Of a stretch of 58,667 bases of DNA, positions 41,177-49,912 are shown piece by piece. Origin of the DNA: Verrucomicrobiota bacterium (GTDB lineage: Bacteria; Verrucomicrobiota; Verrucomicrobiia; Limisphaerales; J093). Each line of letters opens with the position of its first letter. Within the stretch, counting starts at the first letter, position 1. The notes below the pieces were generated by a model. It worked only from the letters and a program-made list of their open reading frames with translations. It did no database searches and was not told where the DNA came from. Both the position numbers and the translations under genes were made by a program. The stretch is from the NCBI GenBank assembly GCA_029556615.1, contig JAKQDD010000148.1:1-58667 (forward strand). Direction: 5' to 3'.

Positions 41177-42490
41177 ATGAACACGTTGTCCTTCCCCTGG
41201 GCTGCAGCCCCGTTTCTGGCGGCGATTGCTTTTGCCCACGCCGCTCTGTTCGCCGCGGAGCCCTCGGCTGAGTGGAGCCAGTTCCGCGGTCCCCGTGGCC
41301 AGGGCCACAGCTTCAGCCGAGACCTGCCTGTCACGTGGAGCCCGCAACAGAACATCGTCTGGAAAGTGCCCCTGCCCGGCCCTGGCGGCTCGAGCCCCGT
41401 GGTGATCGGTGACCGGGTCTACGTGACCTGCTACTCGGGCTATGCCGTGCCGGGGTCCCCCGACGGCGATCCCGCCGCGCTCCAGCGGCATCTCCTCTGC
41501 CTCCGACGAACCGACGGAACGATCCTCTGGGAAAGGGCCGTCCCCGCGGTCCAGCCCGAACAGGCGAAGGTCCGCGACCACGGCTACGCTTCCAGCACGC
41601 CGCTGGCCGATCCCGAGCGGGTCTATGTGTTCTTCGGGAAGTCCGGCGTGTTCGCCCATGGTCACGATGGCCGGCTCGTCTGGCGGGCGGACGTTGGATC
41701 CGGCACCCACGGCTGGGGGTCCGCTTCCTCCCCCGTTCTCCACCAGGACCTGGTTATCATCAACGCCGCTGTGGAAAGCGGATCGCTGGTGGCCTTGAAC
41801 CGGCGGACGGGCAGGGAAGCCTGGCGCCTCGGCGGCATCAAGGAATCCTGGAACACGCCGATCCTCGTGCCCGTTGGAGGCGGCAAGCAGGAGTTGGCCG
41901 TCGCGGTCCACGGTGCGGTGCTGGGCGTGAACCCGGACACGGGAGAACGCCTCTGGTCCTGCGCCACCGGCATCGGCTGGTACATGGTGCCCAGTCTCGT
42001 CAACGACCGGGACACAGTGTTTTGCATCGGCGGCCGGACTGGCGGCGCGCTGGCGGTGCGGGCGGGCGGACGCGGCGACGTCACCGCGACCCACCGCCGG
42101 TGGACCCTGGCCAAGGGATCCAACGTCTCTTCGCCGGTGTTCCATGAGGGCCACCTCTACTGGCTCCATGAGAACCTCGGCATCGCCTACTGCGTCGACG
42201 CAGCGACCGGCAAGCTCGTCTACGAGGAACGCCTGGCGAATGCAGGCCAGTTCTACGGTTCGCCTGTGCTCGCAGATGGGAGGCTTTACGCCTTCACCCG
42301 CAATGGCGTGGGTTTCGTGTGGGCCGCCCAGCCGCGCTTTGCCCCACTGGCCCGCAATGAACTTGGCGACCGCAGCAGCTTCGACTCGAGCCCGGCCGTG
42401 GCCGGAAACCGTCTTCTGGTGCGCTCCGACAAGTTCCTCTACTGCCTGGCGAGGCGCGCCTCAGACCTAACGAAGTCCGCGATCCCATGA
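41177..42490 (+). CDS. PQQ-type beta-propeller repeat secreted protein
   Basis: A 437-residue protein with a signal peptide (about residues 6-27, [20 protein letters not shown]). The rest is a beta-propeller of PQQ/WD-like blades, with [13 protein letters not shown] at the start, [37 protein letters not shown], and [13 protein letters not shown]. Proteins of this type are frequent in Planctomycetota/Verrucomicrobiota; they lack a recognisable catalytic domain, and whether PQQ is bound is unknown. The last residues [12 protein letters not shown] are encoded by the left end of a dispersed element, so the original C-terminus after FLYCL has been replaced or extended. Confidence 0.85.
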   Translation: MNTLSFPWAAAPFLAAIAFAHAALFAAEPSAEWSQFRGPRGQGHSFSRDLPVTWSPQQNIVWKVPLPGPGGSSPVVIGDRVYVTCYSGYAVPGSPDGDPAALQRHLLCLRRTDGTILWERAVPAVQPEQAKVRDHGYASSTPLADPERVYVFFGKSGVFAHGHDGRLVWRADVGSGTHGWGSASSPVLHQDLVIINAAVESGSLVALNRRTGREAWRLGGIKESWNTPILVPVGGGKQELAVAVHGAVLGVNPDTGERLWSCATGIGWYMVPSLVNDRDTVFCIGGRTGGALAVRAGGRGDVTATHRRWTLAKGSNVSSPVFHEGHLYWLHENLGIAYCVDAATGKLVYEERLANAGQFYGSPVLADGRLYAFTRNGVGFVWAAQPRFAPLARNELGDRSSFDSSPAVAGNRLLVRSDKFLYCLARRASDLTKSAIP

Positions 42491-42788
42491 AACCTGCCTG
42501 CCTTTCCGGACCCTCTCTTCCGCGCCTCGCTCATTCAGATCCCTCGACGGAGGAAGGGGAGGCCTGGAACCGCAGAGACACAAACTTGACCTAATCGCAT
42601 CGACTTTCATAAGTCGAGGACTCCACGCCTTTTCCCAGACTGCGCTGGGAACATGGGGTCCGCCTGCGGCGAACAGCAGTTCGCGAACGCCGACTCCCGC
42701 ATCGAGTCCGCACGCCGGTTCTTCCCTCCCCCTGCGACCCCGGAGCGGGGGGAGTGCCGCAAACAAGGTGACAGACTCATTGTCTCCA
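42446..42788 (+). repeat. Dispersed element, long form with distal module (copy F)
   Basis: Starts CTGGCGAGGCGCGCCTCAGA inside the 3' end of the propeller gene. It has both inverted pairs (the right member of the first as GCGCCTCGCT, the second as AGTCGAGGACTCC) and then the same 160-bp distal module as copy D, ending AGTGCCGCAAACAAGGTGAC and a few bases more. The left 181 bp end at about 42626, where B and H end in CTAG. Bases 42789-42928 hold nothing I recognise. Confidence 0.85.
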
Positions 42789-42928
42789 CACACTGCCGCA
42801 CAGCGGAGGGGGCAGTACGGCGGTGCATCGGGTGGGACGCGCTCTCCCCAGCGCGCCGGAGCGGAGCCGGGTCGCGGACTGCTGTTGGCGGCAGACAACG
42901 GAGGACCCGGGTCCGCGCGCGGGAGGGG

Positions 42929-42956
42929 TTGTCTCCCGCGTTGGTTTGGTTACACT
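42929..42956 (+). promoter_or_regulatory. Candidate promoter six bases before the GH2-fusion start
   Basis: TTGTCT at 42929-42934, a 16-base spacer and TACACT at 42951-42956. The ATG at 42963 follows after six bases, the same spacing as upstream of the DUF2007 gene. The transcript would be essentially leaderless. Confidence 0.4.
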
Positions 42957-42962
42957 CGCCGC

Positions 42963-45900
42963 ATGAGACACTCTGCGTTTCTTCCGATGTGGGCGCGCGC
43001 GACGTTGCTGGCTGTTCTCTGGGGATTCGTGGGCAACGAGGGCGTGGCGGCGGCCTGGCAACCGGCCCCGGGCCGCCTGATGACGCGCTGGGCCAAGGAT
43101 GTTTCCCCCGGGAATGCGCTCCCCGAGTATCCGCGGCCGCAGATGGTGCGCAAGGACTGGCTGAATTTGAATGGGCTGTGGGACTACGCCATCGTTCCCA
43201 AGGAAGGCCCGCAGCCGGCCCGGTGGGACGGCCAGATCCTTGTGCCCTACCCGGTCGAGTCCGCACTCTCGGGCGTGATGAAGCCCGTGGGGGAGAACAG
43301 CCGGCTTTGGTATCGGCGGACTTTCGACCTGCCGGCCGGATGGAAGGGACGTTCGGTGTTGCTGCACTTCGGGGCGGTGGATTGGGAGGCCACGGTCTGG
43401 GTGAACGGCCATGAACTGGGCACCCATCGGGGAGGGTACGACGCCTTCAGCTTCGATCTGACCCCGGCGCTGCGACCGAGCGGAGCCCAGGAGATTGTGC
43501 TGGCGGTCTGGGATCCGACGGACGCCGGGCATCAAGCGCGCGGCAAGCAAGTCCGGAACCCGCACGGCATCTGGTACACTCCCACGACGGGCATCTGGCA
43601 GACGGCTTGGATCGAGCCTGTGGACCCGTGTCATGTCGAGTCGCTCCGCATCACGCCGGACGTGGACAATTCGTCGGTGGACCTCCAGGCGGTCGTGGCC
43701 GCGGCGGGCGCTCGCAAGACCGAGGTCGCCGTTGACGTGTTGGACGGGGGTTCCGTGGTGGCGCAGGGCCGGGTCAGCGCCGGGAATGCCGCCGCTGGCG
43801 CGGGGGAAAGCGTCAGACCCCGCCTGGTTCTGCGGGTGCCCGACGCCAAGCTCTGGTCGCCGGACTCACCTTTCCTCTACGACTTGCGGGTCACCGTCCG
43901 CCTGGACGACCGGGTCGTGGATCAGGTCAACGGGTACTTTGGGATGCGCAAGATCGCGCTGGGCAAGGACGAGAAGGGCATTCAGCGCCTGATGTTCAAC
44001 AACCGGCCGCTGTTCCAGTTCGGGCCCCTGGACCAGGGCTTCTGGCCCGACGGCCTGTACACGGCGCCCACCGATGAGGCGCTCAAGTACGACATCGAGA
44101 TGACGAAGAAACTCGGGATGAACATGGCCCGCAAGCACGTCAAGGTCGAACCGGCCCGGTGGTATTACTGGTGCGACACCTTGGGCCTGCTGGTCTGGCA
44201 GGACATGCCCAGCGGGGACTTCGGCGGCAAGGACGACCAGCGCCGATCCGACGAGGCGAGCGCCCAGTACGAGCTCGAGCTTCGGCGGCTTGTCGAGGGT
44301 TTCATCAACCACCCGTGCATCGTCATGTGGGTGCCCTTCAATGAAGGCTGGGGCCAGCACGAGACGGGCCGCTACGTCGACCTCATCCGGAAGTGGGATG
44401 GCACGCGCCTGGTCAACAATGCGTCCGGCTGGACCGACCGCAAGGCGGGCGACGTGAATGACATCCACTCCTACCCCGGCCCTGCGGTGCCCCGCCGGGA
44501 GGAGAACCGCGCGGTCGTGCTCGGCGAGTTCGGCGGACTGGGTCTGCCGGTCAAGGGCCACACCTGGCAGGACGAGAAGAACTGGGGCTACCGCAGCTTC
44601 ACTTCCGCCGACGAACTCACGGATGCCTACGTCGGGCTGATCCGGCGCTTGCGGCCGATGACCGGCGACGCCGGGCTGTGTGCGGCGGTCTACACCCAGA
44701 CCACCGACGTCGAAATCGAGGTCAACGGGCTCATGACCTACGATCGCGCCCAAGTGAAGATGGACCTCGCCACCATCGCCGCCGTCAACCGGACCGCCTA
44801 TACCCCTCCGCCGCCGCGCTCCGCCCAGGGCCCCCGCGGCATCCCGCCGGCCACGCCGCTCGTCGCCTGTGATCCCTACTTCAGCATCTGGTCGCCTGCC
44901 GACGGCCTCGCTGAGAGCGACACGGTCCATTGGACCGGCCGGCAGCATCGGTTGACCAGCCTGATCCGCATCGATGGCCGCGCCTATCGCCTGATGGGAG
45001 CGGACCCTTCGCGTCTCGATGCCCTGCCCCAAACCGGTCTCGAAGTGCTGCCCACCCGCACCCGCTACCAGTTTGCCGGCCAGGGCGTGGGCGTCACCCT
45101 CGAGTTCCTCACCCCCGCGCTGCCGGACGACGTCTCGATCCTCTCCCGCCCGGTCACCTACATCACCTGGGAAGTCGTGGCCACCGACGGCAAGTCACAC
45201 GACGTGGGGTTCTACTTCGATGCCGCCGCTGAGATCGCCGTCAACGAGCCCTCGCAGGCTGTTGTCTGGGGACGGGAAGCCGTCGACGGCCTCGAAGTCC
45301 TCAAGGTCGGATCGAAAGACCAGCCGATCCTCGGCAAGAAAGGCGACGACCTCCGCATCGATTGGGGCTATTTGTACCTCGCGGTCTCGAAGGCCCCGGC
45401 GGTTGAGACGCTCATCGTCCCCGGCAGCGCGGCGCGTGCCGAGTTCGCCCGGAGCGGACGTTTGGCCATCCAAACCATCGCTCCCGAGGGGCCGGTCAGC
45501 GCCGGATCGGCGCCCGTGGGCGCCATCGCCCTGCCCGTCGGTTCCGTGCGCGCCCAGCCGGTCGCGCGCTCGATCCTGATCGCTTACGACGACCTCTACT
45601 CGATCCAGTACATGGGCAAGAACCTGCGTCCGTACTGGCGCCGGAGCGGCTGGGAAGCCGCCGATCTTCTCAAGGCGTCGGTCCAGGAACAGCCTGTCCT
45701 CGCGCAACGCTGCCGGCAGTTCGACGAGGAGCTGATGGCCGACCTGAAGGCGGCCGGGGGCGATGCCTACGCGTGGCTTTGCGCCCTGGCCTACCGCCAC
45801 TGTTTCGCGGCGGGCAAGTTCGTCGCCGACGCCAACGGCCAACCGCTCCAGTTCTCGAAGGAGAACCACTCGAACGGGTGCATCGGCACCTCGGATGTCT

Positions 45901-47336
45901 TCTACCCCATGGCGCCGCAGTTCCTGCTCTTTGGGCCGTCCGTGGCCAAGTCGTTCCTGGTGCCCTTCATGAACTACGCCGCCAGCGAGCGCTGGAAGTT
46001 CCCGTTCGCCCCCCATGACCTGGGCACTTATCCCAAGGCCAACGGCCAGGTGTACGGCGGCGGCGAGCGAACCGAAGAGAACCAAATGCCAGTCGAGGAG
46101 TCGGGGAATCTCCTCCTGCTGATGGCCGCCGTCGCCCAGATGGAAGGCAACGCGGAGTTCGCCGGCCGGTACTGGCCGCAGCTCGAACAATGGGCCGCCT
46201 ACCTCAAGGCCAGAGGATTCGACCCGGAGAACCAGCTTTGCACCGATGACTTCGCCGGGCACCTCGCTCACAACGTCAACCTCAGCGCCAAAGCCATCTG
46301 CGGCCTCGGCGCCTTTGCCAAGCTCTGTCGCATGCGGGGCGACACCGCCAAAGCCGACGACTATGCCCGGGTCGCCGCCGAGTTCGCCCAGCGCTGGATC
46401 AAGGAAGCCGACGACGGCGACAAGCACCGGCTTGCCTTCGACAAGCCCGGAACCTGGAGCCAGAAATACAACCTCGTCTGGGATCGCATCCTCGGCTTGA
46501 ACCTCTTCCCCTCGAGCGTCGTCCGCAAGGAAATGGACTTTTACCGGAAGATCCAGAACCGGTACGGTCTCCCGCTGGACAACCGCCAATCCTATACCAA
46601 GCTCGACTGGGTGCTCTGGACCGCCACCCTCACCCAGGATCGGTCTGATTTCCAGACACTCCTCGAACCCGTCGTCCGGTTTCTTCATGAAACCCCCGAT
46701 CGATCCCCCATGACCGACTGGTATCAGACCGGCACTGGACGCAAGGTCGGCTTCACCGCCCGTCCGGTGGTCGGCGGCGTCTTCCTCCAGATGCTCTACC
46801 AACCCGCCGTCTGGAAGAAATACGCCAGCCGCGACCAGACCCGGGCCGCCAACTGGGCGCCGATGCCCAAGGCGCCCGTCCTCATGGGGGTGCTTCCGAC
46901 CGCTGCCGACGGACGGGCCCGCTGGCGTTACACGACCCAGAAGCCCGGCGACGCCTGGTCCAAGCCCGGGTTCGACGCGTCCGCCTGGAAAGAGGGCCGG
47001 AACGGATTCGGCACCGAGGGCACCCCCGGCGCCATCATCGGCACGGTCTGGAATACGCCTGAGATCTGGCTCCGACGCGAATTCGAGATGCCGGCGGGGA
47101 ATTGGGGTGATCTTCAGCTGCATGTGCACCACGATGAGGATGTCGAGATCTACTTGAACGGCATCCTGGCCGCCACCGCGGGTGGCTTCACCACCCAGTA
47201 CGAACCCCTGCCCATCAACGCCGCCGCGCGCGCCGCCCTCAAGCCCGGCAAGAACCTGATCGCCATCCACTGCCGCCAGACCGGCGGCGGCCAGTACATC
47301 GACGCCGGGCTTGTGGACGTCCGCGAGGCCCCCTGA
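42963..47336 (+). CDS. Secreted GH2 glycosidase-glutaminase (DUF4965/DUF1793) fusion
   Basis: A 1457-residue protein with a signal peptide (residues 1-31). Residues 50-210 are a GH2 sugar-binding domain ([32 protein letters not shown]), 215-320 the Ig-like domain, and 325-620 the TIM barrel, with acid/base Glu461 in [11 protein letters not shown] and nucleophile Glu522 in VVLGEFGG. Residues 630-1290 match the bacterial glutaminase-like DUF4964/DUF5127/DUF4965/DUF1793 group ([75 protein letters not shown]). Residues 1310-1457 are a jelly-roll domain ([13 protein letters not shown]). Both halves look complete, so one exported polypeptide would carry two hydrolase-type modules. Substrates unknown. 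Confidence 0.88.
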   Translation: MRHSAFLPMWARATLLAVLWGFVGNEGVAAAWQPAPGRLMTRWAKDVSPGNALPEYPRPQMVRKDWLNLNGLWDYAIVPKEGPQPARWDGQILVPYPVESALSGVMKPVGENSRLWYRRTFDLPAGWKGRSVLLHFGAVDWEATVWVNGHELGTHRGGYDAFSFDLTPALRPSGAQEIVLAVWDPTDAGHQARGKQVRNPHGIWYTPTTGIWQTAWIEPVDPCHVESLRITPDVDNSSVDLQAVVAAAGARKTEVAVDVLDGGSVVAQGRVSAGNAAAGAGESVRPRLVLRVPDAKLWSPDSPFLYDLRVTVRLDDRVVDQVNGYFGMRKIALGKDEKGIQRLMFNNRPLFQFGPLDQGFWPDGLYTAPTDEALKYDIEMTKKLGMNMARKHVKVEPARWYYWCDTLGLLVWQDMPSGDFGGKDDQRRSDEASAQYELELRRLVEGFINHPCIVMWVPFNEGWGQHETGRYVDLIRKWDGTRLVNNASGWTDRKAGDVNDIHSYPGPAVPRREENRAVVLGEFGGLGLPVKGHTWQDEKNWGYRSFTSADELTDAYVGLIRRLRPMTGDAGLCAAVYTQTTDVEIEVNGLMTYDRAQVKMDLATIAAVNRTAYTPPPPRSAQGPRGIPPATPLVACDPYFSIWSPADGLAESDTVHWTGRQHRLTSLIRIDGRAYRLMGADPSRLDALPQTGLEVLPTRTRYQFAGQGVGVTLEFLTPALPDDVSILSRPVTYITWEVVATDGKSHDVGFYFDAAAEIAVNEPSQAVVWGREAVDGLEVLKVGSKDQPILGKKGDDLRIDWGYLYLAVSKAPAVETLIVPGSAARAEFARSGRLAIQTIAPEGPVSAGSAPVGAIALPVGSVRAQPVARSILIAYDDLYSIQYMGKNLRPYWRRSGWEAADLLKASVQEQPVLAQRCRQFDEELMADLKAAGGDAYAWLCALAYRHCFAAGKFVADANGQPLQFSKENHSNGCIGTSDVFYPMAPQFLLFGPSVAKSFLVPFMNYAASERWKFPFAPHDLGTYPKANGQVYGGGERTEENQMPVEESGNLLLLMAAVAQMEGNAEFAGRYWPQLEQWAAYLKARGFDPENQLCTDDFAGHLAHNVNLSAKAICGLGAFAKLCRMRGDTAKADDYARVAAEFAQRWIKEADDGDKHRLAFDKPGTWSQKYNLVWDRILGLNLFPSSVVRKEMDFYRKIQNRYGLPLDNRQSYTKLDWVLWTATLTQDRSDFQTLLEPVVRFLHETPDRSPMTDWYQTGTGRKVGFTARPVVGGVFLQMLYQPAVWKKYASRDQTRAANWAPMPKAPVLMGVLPTAADGRARWRYTTQKPGDAWSKPGFDASAWKEGRNGFGTEGTPGAIIGTVWNTPEIWLRREFEMPAGNWGDLQLHVHHDEDVEIYLNGILAATAGGFTTQYEPLPINAAARAALKPGKNLIAIHCRQTGGGQYIDAGLVDVREAP

Positions 47337-47486
47337 ACCACCGCGCTGTAACTTCCCGGCGGAAGGCAGCGTCTATTCGGGCCGAGCCCTGGCGCGGACG
47401 GCGCTTCAAGTGCGTCCGCCGACGGGCAACGCAGGACGCATAACATCCCCGAACCGGTAACCAGAACGCACAAAAGAGGAGTGTCG

Positions 47487-48233
47487 ATGAGAACCCAGAT
47501 CATGCTCAGCGCCGTAACGGTCATGGCCGTGTCTCTCCTGGCCGCAGACGCCAAGGAGGAGGTGAAAGGCGCCGCGAAGAAACTGGCTGATGCCAGCGGC
47601 TACAGCTGGAAGATGACCACCGAGATGGGCACCGCCGCCGGCGGCGGTGGCGGGGCGGGCGCCGGCCGGATGCGCCCGGGCCCCACCGAGGGCAAAGCCA
47701 TCAAGGACGGCACGATCTGCGTCACGATGACCCGCGGCGACACGACCACCGAAGTCTACAAGCAGGGTGAAAAAGGCGCGGTCAAAACCCCCGAGGGCTG
47801 GCAGTCCTTCGCCGAGATGGCCGAAAGCGGCGGCGGGGGCGGCGGACAGGGTGGCCGCGGCAATTACATGACCCGGATGTTCCGCAACTTCAAGGCCCCG
47901 GCAGCCCAGGCGGTCGACATCGTCGAGAAGACCCAGGGTTTGAAGAAGGAAGCGGACGCTTATGTGGGCGAACTGACCGCCGAAGGCGTCAAGTCCCTGA
48001 TGATGATGGGCGGCCGTCCGGGTGGCCAGGGGCCCGAGATCGCCGACCCGAAGGGCTCCGTCAAGTTCTGGATGAAGGACGGCGTCCTGACCAAGTATGA
48101 ATACAGGGTCAGCGGCAAAATGACCTTCAACAATAACGAGCGCGACATGGATCGGACCGTCAAGGTCGAGATCAAGGACGTGGGCACCACCAAGATCGAA
48201 ATGCCCGCCGAGGCCAAGAAGAAGCTGTCCTGA
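47487..48233 (+). CDS. Unrecognised secreted protein with Gly-rich loops
   Basis: A 248-residue protein with a signal peptide (MRTQIMLSAVTVMAVSLLAA). I do not recognise a family. Beta-rich stretches (WKMTTEMGT, TICVTMTRGDTTTEVYKQG, SVKFWMKDGVLTKYEYRVSG) separated by two glycine-rich loops suggest a periplasmic carrier-like fold, loosely similar in pattern to LolA-type or outer-membrane lipoprotein-sorting proteins; this is only an impression. A good ribosome binding site (AGAGGA at 47475-47480) precedes the ATG at 47487. It follows the GH2 fusion after 150 bases and is followed by a hairpin that may be a terminator. Confidence 0.75.
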   Translation: MRTQIMLSAVTVMAVSLLAADAKEEVKGAAKKLADASGYSWKMTTEMGTAAGGGGGAGAGRMRPGPTEGKAIKDGTICVTMTRGDTTTEVYKQGEKGAVKTPEGWQSFAEMAESGGGGGGQGGRGNYMTRMFRNFKAPAAQAVDIVEKTQGLKKEADAYVGELTAEGVKSLMMMGGRPGGQGPEIADPKGSVKFWMKDGVLTKYEYRVSGKMTFNNNERDMDRTVKVEIKDVGTTKIEMPAEAKKKLS

Positions 48234-48273
48234 AGAGAGCCGCAGCGGAGCCGGTTCGCAGAATACTGTTGTT

Positions 48274-48305
48274 GACGGCGGGCAAGCGGAGGCTTGTCCG
48301 CCGTC
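48274..48305 (+). terminator. Candidate hairpin terminator
   Basis: GACGGCGGGCAAGC (48274-48287) pairs with GCTTGTCCGCCGTC (48292-48305) over 14 positions with one mismatch around a four-base loop. It lies 40 bases after the upstream stop codon and is followed by only a short TTAT. Stem strength favours a terminator, but the weak T-run leaves doubt. Confidence 0.45.
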
Positions 48306-48345
48306 TTATCCGCCGTAGCTTGAGCGAAGGCGGCAGCTTCAATCT

Positions 48346-48428
48346 GTAGCCGACCGCGGTGAGGGCGGCGGGTGAGAGTGGAGGGCCCCGCGGACAGCGT
48401 TCGCGCCGCCCTCACCGCGGTCGGCTGC
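48346..48428. repeat. Long palindrome, 25-bp arms
   Basis: The arm at 48346-48370 (CCGACCGCGGTGAGGGCGGC core) is the complement of 48404-48428 at 24 of 25 positions, with a 33-base spacer. It is symmetrical, non-coding and not followed by a T-run. Such long palindromes are typical of REP-type or MITE-type elements rather than terminators. Confidence 0.8.
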
Positions 48429-48466
48429 AGCATCTCATCCCACAGGGGAAAGGCCTTCATCCCGCG

Positions 48467-48515
48467 TCTTCATGTGCCTGGGGACTCGACCGGGTCTGAG
48501 GCAGCGCCTCGCTAG
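48467..48515 (-). repeat. Dispersed element, left end only, inverted (copy G)
   Basis: Reads GGGTCTGAGGCAGCGCCTCG followed by CTAG at 48512-48515, which is the left end of the 181-bp element in reverse. The TCTTCATGTGCCTGGGGACTC part at its other side also matches copies C and H. The rest of the unit is absent. Confidence 0.75.
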
Positions 48516-48589
48516 CGATTGGTCTTTGAACGCCCGGCGCCGGGAGGGCTCTAATCGTCTGGCATCGACCTAAATTATAGCGGCAGGAA

Positions 48590-48617
48590 TTGACGGCAGC
48601 GGCGGGGACGGTACATA
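48590..48617 (+). promoter_or_regulatory. Candidate promoter close to the start of the following gene
   Basis: TTGACG at 48590-48595, a 16-base spacer and TACATA at 48612-48617, followed by 11 bases and the ATG at 48629. The -35 box is five of six to consensus. The leader would be only a few bases. Confidence 0.5.
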
Positions 48618-48628
48618 CTGGAACACTC

Positions 48629-49735
48629 ATGAGTCCGAGGACAGCGAACAGTCTGAGAGCCTCTCTGAGGCGCGCCCTGCCCCTGCTGGTGCTGGGTGTC
48701 GCGCTGGTTGGGCTCGTGGGTCCCGCGACCGCGGCCGAGCGCAAGGTCAAGGTCAAGTTCTCGGACACGCAGGAGGGTCCGCTGCTGCCGGAGAACGCCA
48801 TGAAGAACCCGTTCATCCAGCGCGACACGCGCCCCGGGTTCCGTTCGGGGGATTCCCTGGGTGGCATGACGGCTGCCCCGTTCGGGCCCACCTCGGTGCC
48901 GCTCCCGTCAAGCGTCGGCCGGGAGCAGGACGTCCTCGGCAGCCGCAACACGCTGTCGCTCACGCCGCACGAGGTGATGGGTTTGACCGGCGACAATATC
49001 AACCGGGCGCTGGGGGTCACCCAATTCAACCTCGAAACCAGCAGTCGGTCGCTGGTCAAGAACAGCGGCGTCTGGCAGGGGCTGTTCGATGAGCCGGTCG
49101 CTCCCGCAGTCACACCCGATCAGGACTGGTCGATGAACCTGAAAGCTGACCGGCCGCTCGGCTTCGACAGCGGCTGGGAGACCGGCCTGGACTCGTCGCT
49201 CGACTTTCGAGGCGAGAAGACGGGGTCGACCGGCGCCTCAGCCCTCAGATCACGGTTGGATCTCCCCGATGACCCGTTGCGCGGCGGCCAGCGGGATTTG
49301 GTGCGCGAGAATCTCAACTTCAGCTATCCGGCACCGGATCGCCGGGTGGACTTGAGAAGCACGGATCACGCAGCCCAGTTCCGCCGGCTGTTGGGGGTCG
49401 CCCCGGCGCCCGGCACCGCCCCGTTGCCGGACGGGACCATCGCGGAGGGCATGCTCAATGCCGTGAACATGCAACCTGACCTCACGCGACGTGAGCTCAA
49501 CCCGGTGATGGCCCGGCCGTCGCCCGCCTCGAGCACAGGGATCAAGACCGACCTCGATGCGCCTCCCGGCGTGGTCTCCAGCCTCACCTCCCAGCGGAGG
49601 AGTCTGGCCGATGCGCCTTCGAGCTTCGGGTATCGGCCGGCTCTCCCTGGAGCGTCCGAATTGACGCCCCCGCCCGCCCGCCGCCGGATGACCCAGAGCC
49701 CGACCGTGTTGGACATTCCCAAGCGGCTCTACTAA
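48629..49735 (+). CDS. Unrecognised secreted protein, low-complexity
   Basis: A 368-residue protein with a signal peptide (about residues 10-33, RRALPLLVLGVALVGLVGPA, then ATAAERKVKVKF). The mature part is rich in Pro, Arg, Asp, Ser and Leu, with no hydrophobic segment or known domain, and looks largely unstructured (for example DDPLRGGQRDLVRENLNF, DFRGEKTGSTGASAL). Start chosen at ATG 48629 because it gives the signal peptide and follows a promoter-like sequence. The TAA stop (49733-49735) is the last three bases of the CTAA that opens the next dispersed element. Confidence 0.7.
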   Translation: MSPRTANSLRASLRRALPLLVLGVALVGLVGPATAAERKVKVKFSDTQEGPLLPENAMKNPFIQRDTRPGFRSGDSLGGMTAAPFGPTSVPLPSSVGREQDVLGSRNTLSLTPHEVMGLTGDNINRALGVTQFNLETSSRSLVKNSGVWQGLFDEPVAPAVTPDQDWSMNLKADRPLGFDSGWETGLDSSLDFRGEKTGSTGASALRSRLDLPDDPLRGGQRDLVRENLNFSYPAPDRRVDLRSTDHAAQFRRLLGVAPAPGTAPLPDGTIAEGMLNAVNMQPDLTRRELNPVMARPSPASSTGIKTDLDAPPGVVSSLTSQRRSLADAPSSFGYRPALPGASELTPPPARRRMTQSPTVLDIPKRLY

Positions 49736-49912
49736 CGAGGCGCGCCTCAGACCCAGTCGAGTCCCCAGGGACATGAAAACCCTGCTGTGCCTGCCCATCC
49801 TCTCTTCGGCGCCTCGCTAATAGAGAGTCCTCGACGGAAGGAGGGAAGGCCTGGAACGGCAGGGACCCAACTTGACATGTTGACCCCATATTTCACAAGT
49901 CGAGGCCTCTAG
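49732..49912 (+). repeat. Dispersed CTAG-bounded element, complete 181-bp copy (copy H)
   Basis: Begins CTAA at 49732 and ends CTAG at 49909-49912, exactly 181 bp as in copy B. Both inverted pairs are recognisable. It fills the gap between two convergent genes: the TAA stop of the upstream gene lies in its left tetramer and the TAG stop of the minus-strand gene lies in its right tetramer. It contributes no extra residue to either protein. Confidence 0.85.
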
